64,000 nt of DNA from NCBI GenBank assembly GCA_963775275.1, contig CAVZII010000005.1:3534001-3598000 (forward strand), in the 5' to 3' direction. Numbering within the stretch: the first letter of the stretch is position 1; each line of letters starts with the position of its first letter. A program made the position numbers and the translations under genes. Under the pieces are notes generated by a model that saw only the letters and a program-made list of their open reading frames with translations, made no database searches and had not been told where the DNA came from. Of this stretch, positions 1-8,235 are shown in pieces. This DNA comes from JANWHQ01 sp963775275 (GTDB lineage: Bacteria; Pseudomonadota; Alphaproteobacteria; Caulobacterales; Caulobacteraceae).

Positions 1-138
1 ATGTCCGACATGGGTCCTGCATAGCGCCCTGATGCGCCATGGAAAAGCCGCAGGCGATGGCGAGGCTCCCGTCCGGCGGTCGCAAGACCCGGCCCGCCGC
101 CAGGGGGGGAGACTGGGGGAGGGGAGGAGGAGATCCCC

Positions 139-282
139 ATGCCGTATCCAGCCCGGTTCAATCGCATGCCTTCCGGCGGCCATGGCCCCGCCTCGGGCGG
201 GGTGCTCAACTCCATCATCGTCTGGACCCCGATCGTCCTGGCGCTGGTTCTCGGCGGAATGCTGATCGCCATGGCCGGCTGA
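139..282 (+). CDS. Small single-pass membrane protein, 47 aa
   Basis: A 47-residue ORF starts at ATG 139, just after a strong purine-rich ribosome binding site (ggggaggaggagat). The first 20 residues are Pro/Gly/Arg rich. From about residue 22 to the end the chain is almost wholly hydrophobic (Ile, Val, Leu, Gly, Ala), which is one membrane helix followed immediately by the stop. I do not recognise a family. It is convergent with the polymerase gene at 292. The good Shine-Dalgarno and clear helix support a real gene, but there is no homology evidence from the sequence alone. Confidence 0.55.
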   Translation: MPYPARFNRMPSGGHGPASGGVLNSIIVWTPIVLALVLGGMLIAMAG

Positions 283-291
283 GGCCTGTCC

Positions 292-1558
292 TCAGCGGCT
301 CTCGCCGGGCTTCAGGGCGCGGGCGGAAATCACCGCGTCTTGGCCGAACCTGGACCTGAGCGCGTCGATGGCGCGCTCGCCCTTGCGCGCGCGCGTCTCG
401 TCGCCGGCGAAGAGGTCGTCCGGCGCGTCGTCCGCCTCGCCGAGGTCGGAGATGCCGATGCCGATCAGGCGATAGGCCTGGCCTCTGGCCTCGGCCTTCA
501 GGAGCTCGCGGCCGACGCTGAACATCGTCCTGGCGGTCTGGGTCGGCGCCGGCAGGGTGCGCCGCCGGGTCAGGAGCCGAAAGTCGGCGGTCTTGAGCTT
601 CAGCGTCACGACACGTCCGGCCGTTCCAGCCTGCCGGGCGTGGCGGGCCACCTTCTCGCACAGGGGCCAGAGCCGATCCTCCAAGGCGTCCACCCGGGCG
701 ATGTCGTCCTCGAAGGTGGTCTCGGCGCTGATGGCCTTGCGTTCCTGGTCCGGATCGACCGGGCGGTCGTCCCTGCCCTGGGCCAGCTGGTGCAGCCGAA
801 GGCCGTGCGCGCCATAGCGCTCGGCGAGATCCTTGGCGGACGCGCTGGCGAGATCGCCGACGGTCCTGAATCCGGCCCGCTCGAGCTGGCGCACGAAGGC
901 GGGGCCGACGCCCGGAAGGATGCCGACAGGCCGCGGGCGCCAGGAAGGCCGCGGCCTCCGCCCCGCCGATCACCGAGAAGCCGCGGGGCTTGTCCAGGTC
1001 CGAGGCGATCTTGGCGAGGAACTTGTTGGCCGAAAGGCCGATGGAGACGGTGATGCCGATGTCCCGTTCGATCTCGGCCTGCACGCGGGCCAGGACCAGG
1101 GCGGAGATTCCGCCGTTCAGGCGCTCGGCGCCCCGAAGGTCCAGCCATGCCTCGTCCAGCGACAGGGGCTGGATCAGCGGCGTCAGCGCCGCGAGCTTGT
1201 CCATGATCCGCCGGCTGTCGGCTCGGTACTTGGCGAAGTCCGGCTTGATGACCGTGGCCTGCGGACAAAGCCGCAGCGCCTGGAACATCGGCATGGCCGA
1301 GCGCACGCCCGAGATCCGGGCGATGTAGCAGCAGGTCGTCACCACCCCGCGCCTGGCGCCGCCCACGATCACCGGCAGGTCGCGAAGCTCGGGGCGGTCG
1401 CGCTTCTCCACCGAGGCGTAGAAGGCGTCGCAGTCCAGGTGCGCGAGGCCCAGGGTCGCGAGCTCGGGGTGGGTCACGATCCGCGGCGAGGCGCAGCGGG
1501 GACAGCGCCCGGCGACCGCTTCACCCGTCCACAGGCAGTCGCGGCAGAGCGACGTCAC
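292..1558 (-). pseudogene. dinB: DNA polymerase IV (DinB, Y-family), frame broken by one base
   Basis: Error-prone translesion DNA polymerase. The protein begins with a zinc-ribbon-like pair of CxxC motifs (Cys5, Cys8, Cys19, Cys22), then the Y-family palm with LDCDAFYASVE and SLDEAWLDL, the two acidic catalytic motifs. The reading frame changes near 931-940: upstream it ends in FLAP, and downstream it resumes as RPVGILPGVGPAF, a helix-hairpin-helix thumb. The little-finger domain then runs to the stop at 292. One extra base explains the shift, and the corrected length is about 421 aa, normal for DinB. The GTG start at 1558 overlaps the stop of the upstream ROK kinase (GTGA), so the two are probably cotranscribed. 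Sequencing error and true decay cannot be told apart here. Confidence 0.85.
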
Positions 1559-2454
1559 GGCGAGGGCCACAGCCAGGCCGCGCCGCGCACGCCCGAGGAG
1601 TCGCCGTGCAGGGCCTTCAGGACCGGCGTGTCGAACACGTCCGAGAACACGTAGGGCGCGATCGCGCCGGGCAACCGCTCGTAGAGCTCGTCCACGTTGG
1701 ACATCCCGCCGCCGAGGACGATGGCGTCGGGATCGATCAGGTCGGCCATCACCGCGAGCCCCCTCGCCAGCCGGTCCACGTAGCGGCCGAGCGCCGCGCC
1801 GGCTTGCTGGTCGCCGGACCGCGCCGCCGCGACGATGCCGGCGGCGTCCAGGCGCCGTCCCGAGGCGGCGAGATGGTCCCGCTGGAACCCCGTGCCCGAG
1901 ACGTAGGTCTCCAGGCACCCCTTCAGCCCGCACCAGCAATCCGGTCCCGGGACCTCGTCGACGGAGGGCCAGGGCAGGGGGGTGTGGCCGATCTCCCCGG
2001 CGACGCCGTTCAGCCCTTCGATCACCCGCCCGTCCACGGCCAGGCCCCCGCCGCAGCCGGTGCCCACGATCACCGCGAACACCACGCGCGCGCCCGCGGC
2101 CGCGCCGTCCACGGCTTCGGACAGGGCCAGGCAGTTGGCGTCGTTGGCCAGCCTGACCGGGCGCTCCAGCGCGCGCTCGAGGTCCTGCTTGAACGTCTGG
2201 CCGTTCAGCCAGGTCGAGTTGGCGTTGCGGATGGCGCCCGAGCGCGGCGAGATCGAGCCGGGCGTCGCCACCCCCACGGACCCCTGGCCGCCGGCGGCGA
2301 GCTCCGCCTCGACGACCAGCTCGCGCACGGCTTCGAGTGCTTGGGGATAGTCGCGCGGATTGGGCCGGCGGATGCGCGCCAGGATCTCACCGGAGGCCCC
2401 GAGCGCGGCCGCCTCGATCTTGGTTCCCCCGAAGTCGACGCCGATGCGGATCAT
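1555..2454 (-). CDS. ROK family sugar kinase (fructokinase/glucokinase type)
   Basis: Cytosolic ATP-dependent hexose kinase of the ROK family, 299 aa. The N-terminal phosphate-binding motif is GVDFGGTKIEAA (residues about 5-16). The ROK signature follows in the middle: GTGCGGGLAVDG, then GEIGHTPLPW and the zinc-binding CWCGLKGCLETY cluster with its His and three Cys ligands. The exact sugar (fructose, glucose, mannose or N-acetylhexosamine) cannot be assigned from these motifs. It is the first gene of a two-gene unit with dinB, and it faces away from the flavoprotein gene at 2630. The ATG at 2454 gives the canonical MIRIGVDFGG start. Confidence 0.88.
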   Translation of the reverse strand: MIRIGVDFGGTKIEAAALGASGEILARIRRPNPRDYPQALEAVRELVVEAELAAGGQGSVGVATPGSISPRSGAIRNANSTWLNGQTFKQDLERALERPVRLANDANCLALSEAVDGAAAGARVVFAVIVGTGCGGGLAVDGRVIEGLNGVAGEIGHTPLPWPSVDEVPGPDCWCGLKGCLETYVSGTGFQRDHLAASGRRLDAAGIVAAARSGDQQAGAALGRYVDRLARGLAVMADLIDPDAIVLGGGMSNVDELYERLPGAIAPYVFSDVFDTPVLKALHGDSSGVRGAAWLWPSP

Positions 2455-2459
2455 GGGGC

Positions 2460-2477
2460 GAGGATCGGCCGATCCTC
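2460..2477. promoter_or_regulatory. Perfect 18-bp palindrome in a divergent promoter region
   Basis: GAGGATCGGCCGATCCTC is a perfect inverted repeat with no spacer. It lies 6 bp upstream of the ROK kinase start, in the only intergenic space between two divergent genes. Position and symmetry suit a dimeric repressor operator, though no regulator is encoded beside it. It is too close to the start codon to be a terminator for either gene. Confidence 0.4.
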
Positions 2478-2522
2478 GCAGCCGCGCAATGCACGCGGCG
2501 GTCGGACCGAGGTCGGCCCTTC

Positions 2523-2546
2523 CCCTATTGCTTGCCCTATTGCTTG
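2523..2546. repeat. Tandem 12-bp direct repeat (CCCTATTGCTTG x2)
   Basis: Two identical head-to-tail copies of CCCTATTGCTTG occupy 2523-2534 and 2535-2546, between the ROK kinase and the flavoprotein gene. They are relatively AT-rich compared with their surroundings, as promoter or activator sites often are here. Function is unknown; replication slippage is an alternative. Confidence 0.5.
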
Positions 2547-2629
2547 CGGCGCCGATTGCGGCCGAAATGGCGTCTCGTGAGCTGGCTCTGATCGGGCAAG
2601 ACGAGCCGCAATAGTGAGGAGTCCAACCT

Positions 2630-4339
2630 CTGAGCGATGAACCGGACTCTCGCGCCGCCGCGGTCCTGGGCGATCGGCGCGAGCAGCGCTTCCCCCGCCT
2701 GACTGGAGCCGAGATCGATCGTCTGCGGCGGTTCGGCGAGCCGAGATCCTGGACGGACGGCCAGGCGCTGGTCCGCGCGGGCGAGGCCGGCGCCGGCCTC
2801 TATGTCGTGCTCCGGGGCGAAGTGGCCGTGACCGCGCCCCAGGAGAGCGGCCGTCCTCAGGAGATCACGGTCCACGAGACGGGCTCGATCCTGGGCGAGC
2901 TGGCCCAGCTTTCGGGCCGGCCGTCGCTGGTGGACGCCCACGCCAGGGGCGAGGTGGAGGCCCTCGTCATCCGGCCCGAGAAGCTCAGGGCGGTGCTCGT
3001 GGCCGAGGCCGAGCTCGGCGAGCGGATCATGCGCGCGCTGATCCTTCGCCGGGTCGGCCTGATCCGGCTCGGGAACGTGGGGCCGGTGATCGTCGGGCGG
3101 TCCGTCTCGGCCGACGTCCTGCGCCTGCAGAACTTCCTGTCGCGCAACGGCCATCCGTTCCAGACCCTGGATCCGGACCGCGACGAGGAGGCGCGCACTC
3201 TGCTCGACCGCTTCCATGTGGACCCGGGCGAGCTGCCGATCGTGCTCTGCCCGGACGGGCGGCTCCTGCGCAATCCCGGCGAAGGGGAGCTGGCGCGCTG
3301 CCTGGGCCTGTTGCGCGACATCGACCCCGACAAGCTTTACGACGTGGCCGTGGTCGGGGCGGGGCCCGCCGGCCTCGCCGCGGCGGTCTATGCGGCGTCC
3401 GAGGGGCTGTCCGTGCTGGTGCTGGACTGCCGCGCCTTCGGCGGCCAGGCGGGCGCCTCGGCGCGGATCGAGAACTACCTCGGGTTCCCGACCGGCATCA
3501 CCGGCATGGCGCTGATGGCCCGCGCCTACAACCAGGCCCAGAAGTTCGGCGCGGAGATGGCGATCCCCGACGAGGCCGCCCGGCTGCGGCTCGACGGCGA
3601 TGGTCTGGGGCTGGAGCTGGCGAACGGCGAACGGGCCCGCGCCCGGGCGGTGGTCCTGGCCAGCGGCGCGCGCTACCGGCGCCTGCAGGTCGCGGACCTC
3701 GAGGCCTTCGAGGGCTCGTCCGTGCACTACTGGGCCTCGCCGGCAGAGGCGCGGCTGTGCCAGGGGCAGGAGGTCGTGCTGGTCGGGGCGGGCAATTCCG
3801 CGGGCCAGGCGGTGGTCTATCTGGCGAGCCAGGTCGCCAAGGTCTGGCTGCTGGCCCGCGGCCGGAGCCTCGGCGCCAGCATGTCGCAATATCTGGTCGA
3901 GCGCATCGCGGCCCAGCCCAACATCGAGGTCCTGCTCGAGACCGAGGTCACGGGCCTGGAGGGCCGCGACGGGATGCTCGAGGCGGTGCGCTGGACGAAC
4001 CGCGTCACGGGCGAGGAGACGCGGCGGGCGCTCGGCCACCTGTTCCTGTTCATCGGCGCCGATCCCAACACCGACTGGCTGGAGGGTTCGGGCGTCGAGC
4101 TCGACGCCAAGGGCTTCATCCGCGCCGAGGCGGCGCCGGCGGGCGGTCGACGGGGGCTGGAGACGAGCCTTCCCGGCGTCTTCGCCATCGGCGACGTGCG
4201 CTCCGGATCGGTCAAGCGCGTGGCGGCCTGCGTCGGCGAGGGCGCCCAGGTGGTCGCCGCGCTGCACGGCTATCTCGCCGACGCGCCGGCCCGCGTCGGC
4301 GGCCAAGGACGCCCCGGGGACGGCGAAAGGGCGGATTAA
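2630..4339 (+). CDS. cNMP-binding domain / thioredoxin-like / TrxR-like FAD oxidoreductase fusion
   Basis: Three domains in one polypeptide of about 569 aa. Residues about 20-135 form a cyclic-nucleotide-binding beta-roll (GLYVVLRGEVAV, GSILGELAQLSGRPS). Residues about 160-235 resemble a glutaredoxin/thioredoxin fold without cysteines (NFLSRNGHPFQTLD, LPIVLCPDG). The remainder is a low-molecular-weight thioredoxin-reductase fold with FAD motif GAGPAGLAAAVYA, NAD(P) motif GAGNSAGQAVVYLA and the closing FAIGDVRSGSVKR. The redox CxxC of true TrxR is absent (YWASPAEARLC at that place), so it is probably not a thioredoxin reductase. There is no ATG/GTG/TTG before 2807, which would cut off half of the cNMP domain. 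A CTG at 2630, 8 bases after GAGGAG, restores a normal MSDEPDSR-like start. The start is inferred; the family is clear. Confidence 0.8.
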   Translation: MSDEPDSRAAAVLGDRREQRFPRLTGAEIDRLRRFGEPRSWTDGQALVRAGEAGAGLYVVLRGEVAVTAPQESGRPQEITVHETGSILGELAQLSGRPSLVDAHARGEVEALVIRPEKLRAVLVAEAELGERIMRALILRRVGLIRLGNVGPVIVGRSVSADVLRLQNFLSRNGHPFQTLDPDRDEEARTLLDRFHVDPGELPIVLCPDGRLLRNPGEGELARCLGLLRDIDPDKLYDVAVVGAGPAGLAAAVYAASEGLSVLVLDCRAFGGQAGASARIENYLGFPTGITGMALMARAYNQAQKFGAEMAIPDEAARLRLDGDGLGLELANGERARARAVVLASGARYRRLQVADLEAFEGSSVHYWASPAEARLCQGQEVVLVGAGNSAGQAVVYLASQVAKVWLLARGRSLGASMSQYLVERIAAQPNIEVLLETEVTGLEGRDGMLEAVRWTNRVTGEETRRALGHLFLFIGADPNTDWLEGSGVELDAKGFIRAEAAPAGGRRGLETSLPGVFAIGDVRSGSVKRVAACVGEGAQVVAALHGYLADAPARVGGQGRPGDGERAD

Positions 4340-4503
4340 CCCAACGCCCCGCGCCATGCCGCCGGCCAAGTCCTTGATTTTCAAGGATGCCAGCGATCGG
4401 GCCGCGTAACCGCGATTTAAGGATATTGATGAGAACTCTGGGCTTTGAAGATGGGCCTCGGCAAGTCGTGCTCGCCGCGGAGCCTGCCGAAGCCGGGTTG
4501 ATG

Positions 4504-4869
4504 ATGGCCAAGCAAGTCCTGATCGTCGAGGACAACGAGCTCAACATGAAGCTGTTTCATGACCTGCTCGACGCCCAAGGCTATGAGACTTTGCAGACGC
4601 GCGAGGGGCTGCAGGCCCTGGCGCTCGCGCGCCAGCACCGGCCGGACCTGATCCTGATGGACATCCAGCTGCCAGAGATCTCTGGGCTGGAGGTCACCAA
4701 GTGGCTCAAGGAGGATGACGAGCTGGCCCACATCCCGGTGGTGGCCGTCACCGCCTTCGCCATGAAGGGCGACGAGGAGCGCATCCGCGAGGGCGGCTGC
4801 GAGGCCTACATCTCCAAGCCCATCTCCGTGTCCCACTTCCTGGACACGGTGAAACGCCTGTTGGGTTAG
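4504..4869 (+). CDS. divK: Single-domain response regulator DivK
   Basis: Stand-alone receiver of the Caulobacter cell-cycle circuit. In that system it is phosphorylated by DivJ, dephosphorylated by PleC, and acts through the CckA-ChpT-CtrA pathway by binding DivL. The protein is 121 aa with the acidic pair Glu9/Asp10, phospho-acceptor Asp53 (LILMDIQLPEISG), the Thr switch in VTAFAMK and Lys in ISKPIS. It is nearly identical to the C. crescentus protein over its length. I chose ATG 4504 because MAKQVLIVEDN matches the family start; an ATG directly before it at 4501 is possible. pleD follows 5 bases after the stop, the same order as in Caulobacter. Confidence 0.95.
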   Translation: MAKQVLIVEDNELNMKLFHDLLDAQGYETLQTREGLQALALARQHRPDLILMDIQLPEISGLEVTKWLKEDDELAHIPVVAVTAFAMKGDEERIREGGCEAYISKPISVSHFLDTVKRLLG

Positions 4870-4874
4870 GTCCG

Positions 4875-6239
4875 GTGTCCGCGCGCATCCTGGTCATCGA
4901 CGACATCGACGCCAACGTCAGGCTGCTCGAGGCCAAGCTCACCGCCGACTACTACGAGGTCCTGACAGCGACCGACGGGGTCACCGGTCTCGCGATCGCC
5001 GCGGCCGAGCAGCCGGACATCATCCTGCTGGACGTGATGATGCCGGGCATGGACGGATTCCAGGTGTGCAAGCGCCTGAAGGAAGATCCCGCCACCCGGC
5101 ATATCCCGGTGGTGCTGGTCACCGCGCTGGACGGCCGCAACGACCGCATCGCGGGGCTCGAGGCCGGCGCGGACGAGTTCCTCACCAAGCCCATCGACGA
5201 CGTCACCCTCTTCGCCCGCGTTCGCAGCCTGACGCGGCTGAAGGTCGTGCTGGACGAGCTGCGCGACCGCGAGAGCTCCGGCCGCCGCGCGGGCGTCATC
5301 AGCGACGCCACCAATCGGATGGGCGGCTCCGGCGGCCGCGTGCTGATCGTCGACGACAACGAGCGCCAGGCCCAGCGGCTCGCCTCCGAGCTCGCGGTGG
5401 AGCACCGTCCGGTGGTCGAGGCCGACATCGACAAGGCCCATCTGTCCACCCGCGGCCCCGTGGACCTGGTGATCATCAACACCACCTCCAGGGGCTTCGA
5501 TGGCCTGAGGTTCGCCGCCCAGCTGCGCTCGCACGAGGCGACGCGGAACCTGCCGATCCTGGCGCTGATCGACCCGGACGACCGGGCGCGCTCGATCCGG
5601 GCGCTCGACATCGGCGTCAACGACATCCTGCCCCGGCCGATCGATCCGGAGGAGCTTGCCGCGCGGGTGCGCACCCAGATCAAGCGCAAGCGCTACACCG
5701 ACCTCTTGCGCTCGAACCTCGACCAGAGCCTGGAGGCGGCGGTCACCGACCAGCTCACCGGCCTGCACAACCGCCGCTACATGGCCGGCCAGCTGGAGGC
5801 CCTGGTCGCGCGCGCCGTGCGCGACGGCGAGCCGGTGGCGGCGCTGATGCTCGACATCGACCACTTCAAGAAGATCAACGACAGCTTCGGCCATGACGCC
5901 GGGGACGAGGTGCTGCGCGAGTTCGCCGTGCGCCTGGCGTCCAACGTGCGCGCCATCGACCTGCCGTGCCGTCACGGCGGGGAAGAGTTCGTGGTCGTGA
6001 TGCCCGAGACCTCGCTGGCGGACGCCGAGCGGATCGCCGAGCGCATCCGCCTGCACGTGGCGGGCGCGCCGTTCCGCATCTCGCACGGGCGCGAGGTGCT
6101 GACCGTGACCATCTCCATCGGCGTGGCCGCCACCAACGGTCCGCACGACACGCCCGAAGCCCTGCTCAAGCGCGCCGACGAGGCCCTCTATGAGGCCAAG
6201 GAAACCGGCCGCAACCGGGTCATCGCCCACGCGGCGTGA
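4875..6239 (+). CDS. pleD: Diguanylate cyclase PleD (REC-REC-GGDEF)
   Basis: Response-regulator diguanylate cyclase that makes cyclic di-GMP and drives the swarmer-to-stalked transition. At 454 aa it equals the C. crescentus PleD length. REC1 (residues 1-120) has phospho-acceptor Asp53. REC2 (about 150-270) lacks the acceptor aspartate (INTTSRG), as in the Caulobacter adaptor domain. The catalytic domain carries GGEEF, and an RxxD inhibitory site (RAID) lies five residues upstream, so product inhibition is expected. It starts at GTG 4875, 5 bases after divK, and the two are surely one operon. Confidence 0.95.
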   Translation: MSARILVIDDIDANVRLLEAKLTADYYEVLTATDGVTGLAIAAAEQPDIILLDVMMPGMDGFQVCKRLKEDPATRHIPVVLVTALDGRNDRIAGLEAGADEFLTKPIDDVTLFARVRSLTRLKVVLDELRDRESSGRRAGVISDATNRMGGSGGRVLIVDDNERQAQRLASELAVEHRPVVEADIDKAHLSTRGPVDLVIINTTSRGFDGLRFAAQLRSHEATRNLPILALIDPDDRARSIRALDIGVNDILPRPIDPEELAARVRTQIKRKRYTDLLRSNLDQSLEAAVTDQLTGLHNRRYMAGQLEALVARAVRDGEPVAALMLDIDHFKKINDSFGHDAGDEVLREFAVRLASNVRAIDLPCRHGGEEFVVVMPETSLADAERIAERIRLHVAGAPFRISHGREVLTVTISIGVAATNGPHDTPEALLKRADEALYEAKETGRNRVIAHAA

Positions 6240-6251
6240 GCGGGGACGGCC

Positions 6252-6722
6252 TCACGGCCGCACCATCTCGAGCATGCGCCTCGAAAGCCCGCCCCGCGTC
6301 TTCAGCATCCGGCCGCGTCCTGGCCGGAAACCCATGGCCTCGTAGAAGCCGGCGGCGCTGTGCGCGGCGGTCATCCGCGCCGCCTCGTGGCCGGGGCCAT
6401 GGATGCGCTCGAGCGCCCGGCGCATGAGCTCGGCGGCGATCTCCCGGCCGGTGAAGGCCGGGTCGACGTAGAGTCCCTTGATCTCGTCGTCCGAGGTCAC
6501 GCAGAAGCCCATGATCGCGCCGTGGGCCTCGGCCACCTCGGTGTCCAGGCCGGCGTCCAGATCCTGGACGAAGCAGTCCGGCTGCATGCCGAAGGCCCAG
6601 CTGCGAGCCATCTCGGCGCCATAGGTCCGCGCCGCGCCCAGCAGGGTCGCGCGCCTGTACAGCCGCGCCATCGCTTCGGCGTCTTCAGGCCTCATCGGCC
6701 GGTAGTCGAACAGGGTCTCCAT
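6252..6722 (-). CDS. GNAT family N-acetyltransferase
   Basis: A 156-aa acetyl-CoA-dependent transferase. The N-terminus YRPMRPEDAEAMARLYRRA and the central EIKGLYVDPAFTGREIAAEL (motif A, acetyl-CoA pyrophosphate loop) are typical of GNAT enzymes, as is the closing AAGFYEAMGFRPG. The substrate is unknown. An in-frame ATG at 6794 would add 24 residues that overlap the rpmG terminator region, so I chose ATG 6722 (METLFDYRPMR). It is convergent with pleD and downstream of rpmG on the same strand, but separated from it by a terminator. Confidence 0.82.
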   Translation of the reverse strand: METLFDYRPMRPEDAEAMARLYRRATLLGAARTYGAEMARSWAFGMQPDCFVQDLDAGLDTEVAEAHGAIMGFCVTSDDEIKGLYVDPAFTGREIAAELMRRALERIHGPGHEAARMTAAHSAAGFYEAMGFRPGRGRMLKTRGGLSRRMLEMVRP

Positions 6723-6760
6723 GCGCGCCTCCAACGCGGAGCTCGCGCCTGAAACGAAAA

Positions 6761-6781
6761 CGCCCGGCCTATGGCCGGGCG
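6761..6781 (-). terminator. Rho-independent terminator of rpmG
   Basis: A perfect 9-bp GC stem (CGCCCGGCC / GGCCGGGCG) with a 3-base loop is followed, on the minus strand, by TTTTCGTTTC. It sits 25 bases after the rpmG stop in the right orientation. Confidence 0.8.
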
Positions 6782-6806
6782 CGTGGCGGCTCAAGGCGAT
6801 GGAGGG

Positions 6807-6974
6807 CTATTTGATCTTGCCTTCGCGGAACTCGACGTGCTTGCGAGCGACCGGGTCGTACTTCTTGAGCACGAGCTTGTCGGTCTTGGTGCGGGCGTTC
6901 TTCTTGGTCACGTAGAAGAAGCCGGTGTCGGCCGACGAGTTCAGGCGGATCTTGATCGAAGCTGGCTTGGCCAT
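6807..6974 (-). CDS. rpmG: 50S ribosomal protein L33
   Basis: A 55-residue protein of the large ribosomal subunit, the normal length for bacterial L33. The sequence reads MAKPASIKIRLNSSADTGFF, then VTKKNARTK, ending in a basic tail with EFREGKIK. It is the cysteine-free (zinc-independent) form usual in alphaproteobacteria. ATG 6974 has an AAGGA ribosome binding site upstream. It is monocistronic, with a strong terminator just downstream. Confidence 0.95.
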   Translation of the reverse strand: MAKPASIKIRLNSSADTGFFYVTKKNARTKTDKLVLKKYDPVARKHVEFREGKIK

Positions 6975-7048
6975 GGCGGCGTCCTTGCGGGGCGCGAAAT
7001 TCGGAAGGCGCGGACCATACTGGCGATCGCGCCGAAGTCAACGGCGTC

Positions 7049-7489
7049 CTAGGTCCGGGCGTCGCGTGGCGGCTCGAAGGTGAAGCGCCGGTGCAGGATC
7101 CAGCTGACGGCCGTGGGCGCGGCGATGGCGATGGCATGGCCGATCGCCTCTGCGTGAAAGGTGACGCCGAGCGCGGGGAACAGGCCCTTCACCAGGGTCA
7201 TCGCGACCGCCCAGGTCAGCGCCGCCCCGATCAGGTTGACCAGCACGAAGCGGCCGATCTGCACCCGCATCGGCAGGTCCAACTCGGGGAAGACGAAGGC
7301 GCGGAACAGGACGAAGGCCACGACCATGCCTGTGGCGTAGGCGGCGATGACCGCCGGGCCGAAGGGCAAGGCAAGGCTCCAGGCGAAGCGCGAGGCCCAG
7401 TTGCAGCCCGCGGCGAGCCCGCCCAGCGCAAGGAAGCGCGCGGCACGGTGCATCTCCCGGGGAGTGGTCGGAAAGGCCGCAACCGTCAT
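7049..7489 (-). CDS. GtrA family membrane protein (polyprenyl-P-sugar flippase candidate)
   Basis: A 146-aa integral membrane protein with four predicted helices. GtrA signatures include RFLALGGLAAGCNW, the FVLFRAFVFPE loop and the closing SWILHRRFTFEP. GtrA proteins are associated with translocation or handling of polyprenyl-phosphate sugars. In Mycobacterium a GtrA protein (Rv3789) sits beside dprE1/dprE2, and the same three families are adjacent here. ATG 7489 overlaps the stop of the SDR gene (ATGA), so it is the last gene of a four-gene translationally coupled operon. Transport of the DprE1/E2 product is inferred from context. Confidence 0.85.
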   Translation of the reverse strand: MTVAAFPTTPREMHRAARFLALGGLAAGCNWASRFAWSLALPFGPAVIAAYATGMVVAFVLFRAFVFPELDLPMRVQIGRFVLVNLIGAALTWAVAMTLVKGLFPALGVTFHAEAIGHAIAIAAPTAVSWILHRRFTFEPPRDART

Positions 7490-8235
7490 AAGCGGGTCCT
7501 GTGCATCAGTGGCGCCGGGGCGAGGCGGATCACCAGCAGGATCAGCCGCCACCAGGGCGGCGCGTAGACGACGGGCCCGCCGTCGTCGGCGGCCTTTCTC
7601 ATCACGCGGGCCACCGCTTCGGGCGTCGACCAGAGCGGGCCGCCCTTGGCCATGTGGGCGGTCATCGGCGTGTCGATGAAGCCCGGCTTGACCACCGTCG
7701 CGCGCGCGCCGCTGGCGGCCAGGCGGTGGGCGATCCCCTGGACCAGGGTGGCGAGGCCGGCCTTGGCCGCGCCGTAGACGTAGTTGGAGCGCCGGCCCCG
7801 GTCGCCGGCCACCGAACCGATGACCACGAGGCTTCCCTTGCGCTGCGCCTCCAGCCGGGCGGCGGCCGCCAGGCACCAGAGCGCGGCGGAGGCGAAGTCC
7901 GTCTGGATCAGCTCGGCCGCCTGCGCCGGATCCTGTTCCATTCGCGCCTGGTCGCCGAGGACGCCATAGGCGACCAGGACGTGATCCACCCCGTCCAGGG
8001 CCTTCACCCATGCGTCGAAGCGCTCGTCGACCGCGTCGGGCTCCACATGCGCCAGATCCAGGACATCGACGCTGACCTCGGCCGCGCCGCGGACCTTCAG
8101 GTCGTCGGCGACCGCCTGCAGCTTGTCCCGATCGCGGCCCACGAGGCAGATCGCGGAGCCCTCCCGCGCGTAGAGCCGCGCCGCGGCCTCGGCCACCGCG
8201 GACGAGCCGCCGAGGATGATGACCTTCAGCGTCAC
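7486..8235 (-). CDS. DprE2-like short-chain dehydrogenase (decaprenyl-P-2-keto-ribose reductase type)
   Basis: A 249-aa NAD(P)H-dependent SDR. A Rossmann motif near the start (IILGGSSAVAEAAARLY) is followed by VAYGVLGDQ and the catalytic SNYVYGAAKAGL (Tyr-x3-Lys). In mycobacteria DprE2 reduces the 2-keto intermediate made by DprE1, giving decaprenyl-phosphoryl-arabinose. The C-terminal WWRLILLVIRLAPAPL is hydrophobic and could touch the membrane where a lipid-linked substrate lies. GTG 8235 overlaps the DprE1-like stop (GTGA), and its own stop overlaps the GtrA start. The family assignment is firm; the specific substrate is inferred from the neighbours. Confidence 0.83.
   Translation of the reverse strand: MTLKVIILGGSSAVAEAAARLYAREGSAICLVGRDRDKLQAVADDLKVRGAAEVSVDVLDLAHVEPDAVDERFDAWVKALDGVDHVLVAYGVLGDQARMEQDPAQAAELIQTDFASAALWCLAAAARLEAQRKGSLVVIGSVAGDRGRRSNYVYGAAKAGLATLVQGIAHRLAASGARATVVKPGFIDTPMTAHMAKGGPLWSTPEAVARVMRKAADDGGPVVYAPPWWRLILLVIRLAPAPLMHRTRL

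Noticed and set aside
1..138. Coding start at base 1 (ATG with a stop at 22-24)
   Set aside because: A seven-codon frame cannot be supported, and no frame in 1-138 shows recognisable protein sequence or a ribosome binding site.
4340..4503. CtrA binding box upstream of divK
   Set aside because: Isolated TTAA half-sites are present (near 4336 and 4417), but no TTAA-N7-TTAA pair with correct spacing was found.
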